Source of the DNA: Desulfobacterales bacterium
GTDB taxonomy: Bacteria > Desulfobacterota > Desulfobacteria > Desulfobacterales > Desulfobacteraceae
Assembly: GCA_023143455.1 (NCBI GenBank)
Contig: JAGLHT010000019.1
Coordinates: forward strand, 1-35,753
Direction: 5' to 3'
Length of the DNA: 35,753 nt
The notes beneath the pieces are model-generated. The model was not told the origin of the DNA. It searched no databases and worked only from the letters and a program-made list of their open reading frames with translations. The position numbers and the translations under genes were made by a program. Position 1 is the stretch's first letter, and each line of letters starts with the position of its first letter. Shown here in pieces: positions 33,381 through 35,753 of this stretch.

Positions 33381-34505
33381 TTATTCAGGAAATTTCTGAT
33401 CTGGTTTTTCATTAAGCTTTTCTTTTAATTTTTTAAGTCCGGGTCTTGCATATGCCATATGTCCTTCTTTGAGAGTTCTTCCATTGATCATGGCTTCACT
33501 TCTCAATCTTTTTCCCATGGTTTTTTCCAATTGTCTTCCAAGCCAGAGAACTCTGTCTACATCCCAACCATGTTTTATACCCATTTCATCAATCTGAACA
33601 AGTGTGTCTTCAAGACAAATAAGCCCTACAAATCTTGGATCGTCATAATAATATTCTCCGGTTCCCCTTATGGGACGATCATCAATAAAGTTTGCAGGCT
33701 GCCCGCCAAGCCCTCCAAGCGTTGCCTCAAAACATGTTATTCCTGCCTGAAGTGCTGCAAGAACAGATGCAGATGCGATTCTTTTAGTTTCATGGAAATG
33801 TGCAATATGCACACTTGGATCAGGCATTGCATCAAGTACCATTGAAAAATACCTGTAGACATCTGCTGCAGAAGCGCTGCCGTCATGATCTGCATGTTCT
33901 ACATCATGGGCTCCTATGTCAAACCATCTTTTAGTAAACTCAACTGCATCTTTCATATCTGTAGCACCACCTATGGGGCTTCCCCATATTGTACTTACAG
34001 TGCCGCACATTTTAATTCCAGCAGCATTACATTTTTTTGTACATCTCTCAGCTTCTGCCCAGTAATTTGGCAGGGTAGTACCGGAATTTGCAAAATGATG
34101 CTCTTCTTCTGTAGAAACCATCATGAGTATTCTATCAGGACCAACTTCTTTTTGTTTTAATTCAATTGCCCTGTTAACAGAAGGTTCTCTAATGGTTATG
34201 GCAGTAAAACACACATCATCAACATTAATACCTCTTTTAGCACATTTTTGCTTAAATTTCTCTCCCTTTAAATAGGCAAGGAGCTCTTCAGCATCGCTGA
34301 ACTGAGGCATTGAATGTGGGTTGCCTAAATTAGTAACCTCAATATCCCTGCATCCTGCAAAAATAAGTTCTTCAAGATAAGTTTTTTTTGCTTCAGTTGA
34401 AATAAATTTTTCTTCATGCTGAAACCCGTCTCTAACAGTTATGTCGCCAATAGTAACCTTTTTTGGCATCCTTGGAAAAATTTTCCACATATCATATTCA
34501 GTCAT
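33381..34505 (-). CDS. HMG-CoA lyase/pyruvate carboxyltransferase-like protein, Cys to Gln
   Basis: TIM-barrel protein of the HMGL-like family, 374 residues. TVRDGFQHE holds the catalytic Asp/Arg, HFHETKRIASASVLAALQAG the metal His pair, and GGLGGQPANF stands at the flexible loop (about 264-273). In HMG-CoA lyase the loop Cys (GLGGCP) is needed; here it is Gln. So the reaction may differ (another acyl-CoA lyase, or a condensation) or be impaired. GGAGGAGG is just before the ATG. It lies between the carboxylase subunit and the regulator, as in leucine/isovalerate degradation clusters. Confidence 0.75.
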   Translation of the reverse strand: MTEYDMWKIFPRMPKKVTIGDITVRDGFQHEEKFISTEAKKTYLEELIFAGCRDIEVTNLGNPHSMPQFSDAEELLAYLKGEKFKQKCAKRGINVDDVCFTAITIREPSVNRAIELKQKEVGPDRILMMVSTEEEHHFANSGTTLPNYWAEAERCTKKCNAAGIKMCGTVSTIWGSPIGGATDMKDAVEFTKRWFDIGAHDVEHADHDGSASAADVYRYFSMVLDAMPDPSVHIAHFHETKRIASASVLAALQAGITCFEATLGGLGGQPANFIDDRPIRGTGEYYYDDPRFVGLICLEDTLVQIDEMGIKHGWDVDRVLWLGRQLEKTMGKRLRSEAMINGRTLKEGHMAYARPGLKKLKEKLNEKPDQKFPE

Positions 34506-34541
34506 ACCTCCTCCATTATAAAATATTTTTTAAAAGTTATA

Positions 34542-35753
34542 TTAAAATTTAAAATTTCCAAAAGACGGGTCTCCAATGGGTTTAAGGTGGCTCACTTCAA
34601 GTGCCATTGATAGCCAATCTCTTATCTCACTAAATTTCAAAACTCTGTCATTAAACAGTCTTGATCCACAAAAAAACGGATGTGCATCTCCTTCATATAT
34701 ATCAATTATTTTCTGCCTGAACTCTTGTTTTTCTTCTTCAGACATAGGTTTTTTCATTGCGTTTCGTTTTGCTTCCTCAATAGAAAGAAGAACACCTCCG
34801 GCACTCTGCCCACTCATAACAGATGTCCTTGCCCGCATTGTGGAAAAAAGAAAATGAGGTCTATAAGCCCTGCCGCACATTCCATAATTAGCAGCGCCAT
34901 TGTCAGGTCCTATTACAAGCTGTATCCTTGGAACCTGAGCACAGGCAACTGCTTTCACCATGTCTGCACCATATTTTCCAATACCTGAATGTTCAGAATC
35001 CGAACCTATCATAAACCCGGGTGAATTCTGGATAAACAAAAGAGGTATTTTTTCATTGGAACATCTTACAACCCACTCAGCAATTTTTTGTGCTGCTTCA
35101 TGGAATATTATTCCAACCTGATTAGATGCTACAATACCAACAGGGTTCCCTTTTATCCTGATAGTACCTGTTAACACATTGGTAGCTTTTCCAATGGCAT
35201 AATTCTTTTTATATTCATGAAAATGGCTTGCATCAGCTATACATTTTATTATTTCCCTTGTATCTATTCCCTGCTGAGTTGAAATTGGCAAATGATCATA
35301 AATATTCTCAGCAGGCACTAAAGGTTCTTGTTCCTGATATTGATGCAAATGAATTTTTTGAGGTTTGGAAAGAGCGAGAATCTCTCTTACTGTGGCTGTA
35401 GCATGCTCCTGGCTTTCGCACAAATGATCTGCTCCCCCGGAAACTTGAGTATGTACTTTTGCCCCACCAAGATCTTCTGCTGATATAACTTCTCCGGTTG
35501 CCATCTTAACCAAAGGAGGTCCTCCTAAAAAAGAAAAGGAAGATTTATCAATCATTATTGATTCACAGGCCATAAACACTATATAAGCACCTCCGGCTGT
35601 ATTCCCGCCGGTACTCATTGTTACCTGCTTTAACCCCTTGGAAGCCATTCTTGCCATATTATAAAAAATAGATCCAAAATGCTGGTCATCAGGAAACACA
35701 TCAGCCTGCATGGGAAGAAAAACTCCTCCTGAATCAGCAATATATATACAATT
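34542..35753 (-). CDS. Acyl-CoA carboxylase beta subunit, N-terminus outside window
   Basis: Biotin-dependent carboxyltransferase C-terminal about 400 residues of the methylcrotonyl-/propionyl-/acyl-CoA carboxylase type. The frame runs on beyond 35711 (IYIADSGGVFLP) to the window edge, so the first ~130 residues are not seen. GGNTAGGAYIVFMACES, FLGGPPLVKMATGE, GSDSEHSGIGKYGADMV and MSGQSAGGVLLSIEEAKR are the carboxybiotin and acyl-CoA loops. Gene order with the lyase-like gene favours methylcrotonyl-CoA carboxylase (leucine, isovalerate) but other substrates are possible. The alpha subunit is not in the window. Confidence 0.83.
   Translation of the reverse strand, partial: NCIYIADSGGVFLPMQADVFPDDQHFGSIFYNMARMASKGLKQVTMSTGGNTAGGAYIVFMACESIMIDKSSFSFLGGPPLVKMATGEVISAEDLGGAKVHTQVSGGADHLCESQEHATATVREILALSKPQKIHLHQYQEQEPLVPAENIYDHLPISTQQGIDTREIIKCIADASHFHEYKKNYAIGKATNVLTGTIRIKGNPVGIVASNQVGIIFHEAAQKIAEWVVRCSNEKIPLLFIQNSPGFMIGSDSEHSGIGKYGADMVKAVACAQVPRIQLVIGPDNGAANYGMCGRAYRPHFLFSTMRARTSVMSGQSAGGVLLSIEEAKRNAMKKPMSEEEKQEFRQKIIDIYEGDAHPFFCGSRLFNDRVLKFSEIRDWLSMALEVSHLKPIGDPSFGNFKF

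Overview
The window looks like chromosome from an AT-rich anaerobe of the Desulfobacterota, most likely a Desulfobacteraceae-type sulfate reducer. This is an inference from gene content: a tungsten-type aldehyde oxidoreductase with its own MoaD-like protein, short-chain acyl-CoA genes, a sigma-54 regulator remnant and a PilT/PilU-Zn-ribbon cluster. No rRNA, tRNA or CRISPR array was seen.

Layout. 1-1700: a transposase wrecked by frameshifts and an internal deletion. 1640-3625: a two-gene module resembling AbiEi/AbiEii type IV toxin-antitoxin systems, preceded by an array of GTTCAT/ATGAAC repeats. 3683-7179: a B12-binding radical SAM protein (-), then a membrane metallophosphoesterase and a PlsC-like acyltransferase (+), closed by a strong two-way terminator. 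7297-11286 (-): MoaD-like protein, AOR-family enzyme, fused remnants of a FAD oxidoreductase and livG, and a FadR-type regulator with a textbook operator. 11476-16683 (+): YggT, DivIVA, PilT, PilU-like ATPase, Zn-ribbon/receiver protein, TrmH-type methyltransferase and an M23 peptidase. 16678-17424 (-): MtgA. 17548-19653 (+): a TrmB-type regulator with a perfect palindrome over its promoter, then an ornithine-type aminotransferase. 19668-26521 (-): M23 peptidase, NicO-type metal transporter with a DUF1007 partner, Nudix, a truncated DsbA-like protein, a broken trans-3-hydroxy-L-proline pair and an MscS channel. About 26.66-26.82 kb is a large imperfect palindrome. 26970-28892: head-truncated acsA facing a head-truncated sigma-54 regulator. 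28975-30457: an unknown protein behind a sigma-28-like promoter and a methyltransferase. 30458 to the right edge (-): a Liu-type acyl-CoA operon (broken enoyl-CoA hydratase, acetoacetyl-CoA synthetase, XRE-cupin regulator, HMG-CoA-lyase-like protein, acyl-CoA carboxylase beta subunit running off the window).

The main theme is erosion. At least seven catabolic, transport, regulatory or mobile genes are broken, several by clean deletions that fuse two genes, while envelope and motility genes are intact. The regulators that remain carry unusually readable operator sites. The best candidates for something little described are the nuclease-like antitoxin with its repeat array, the sigma-28-linked unknown protein, the ~165 bp palindrome and the HMG-CoA-lyase homologue that lacks the usual catalytic cysteine.
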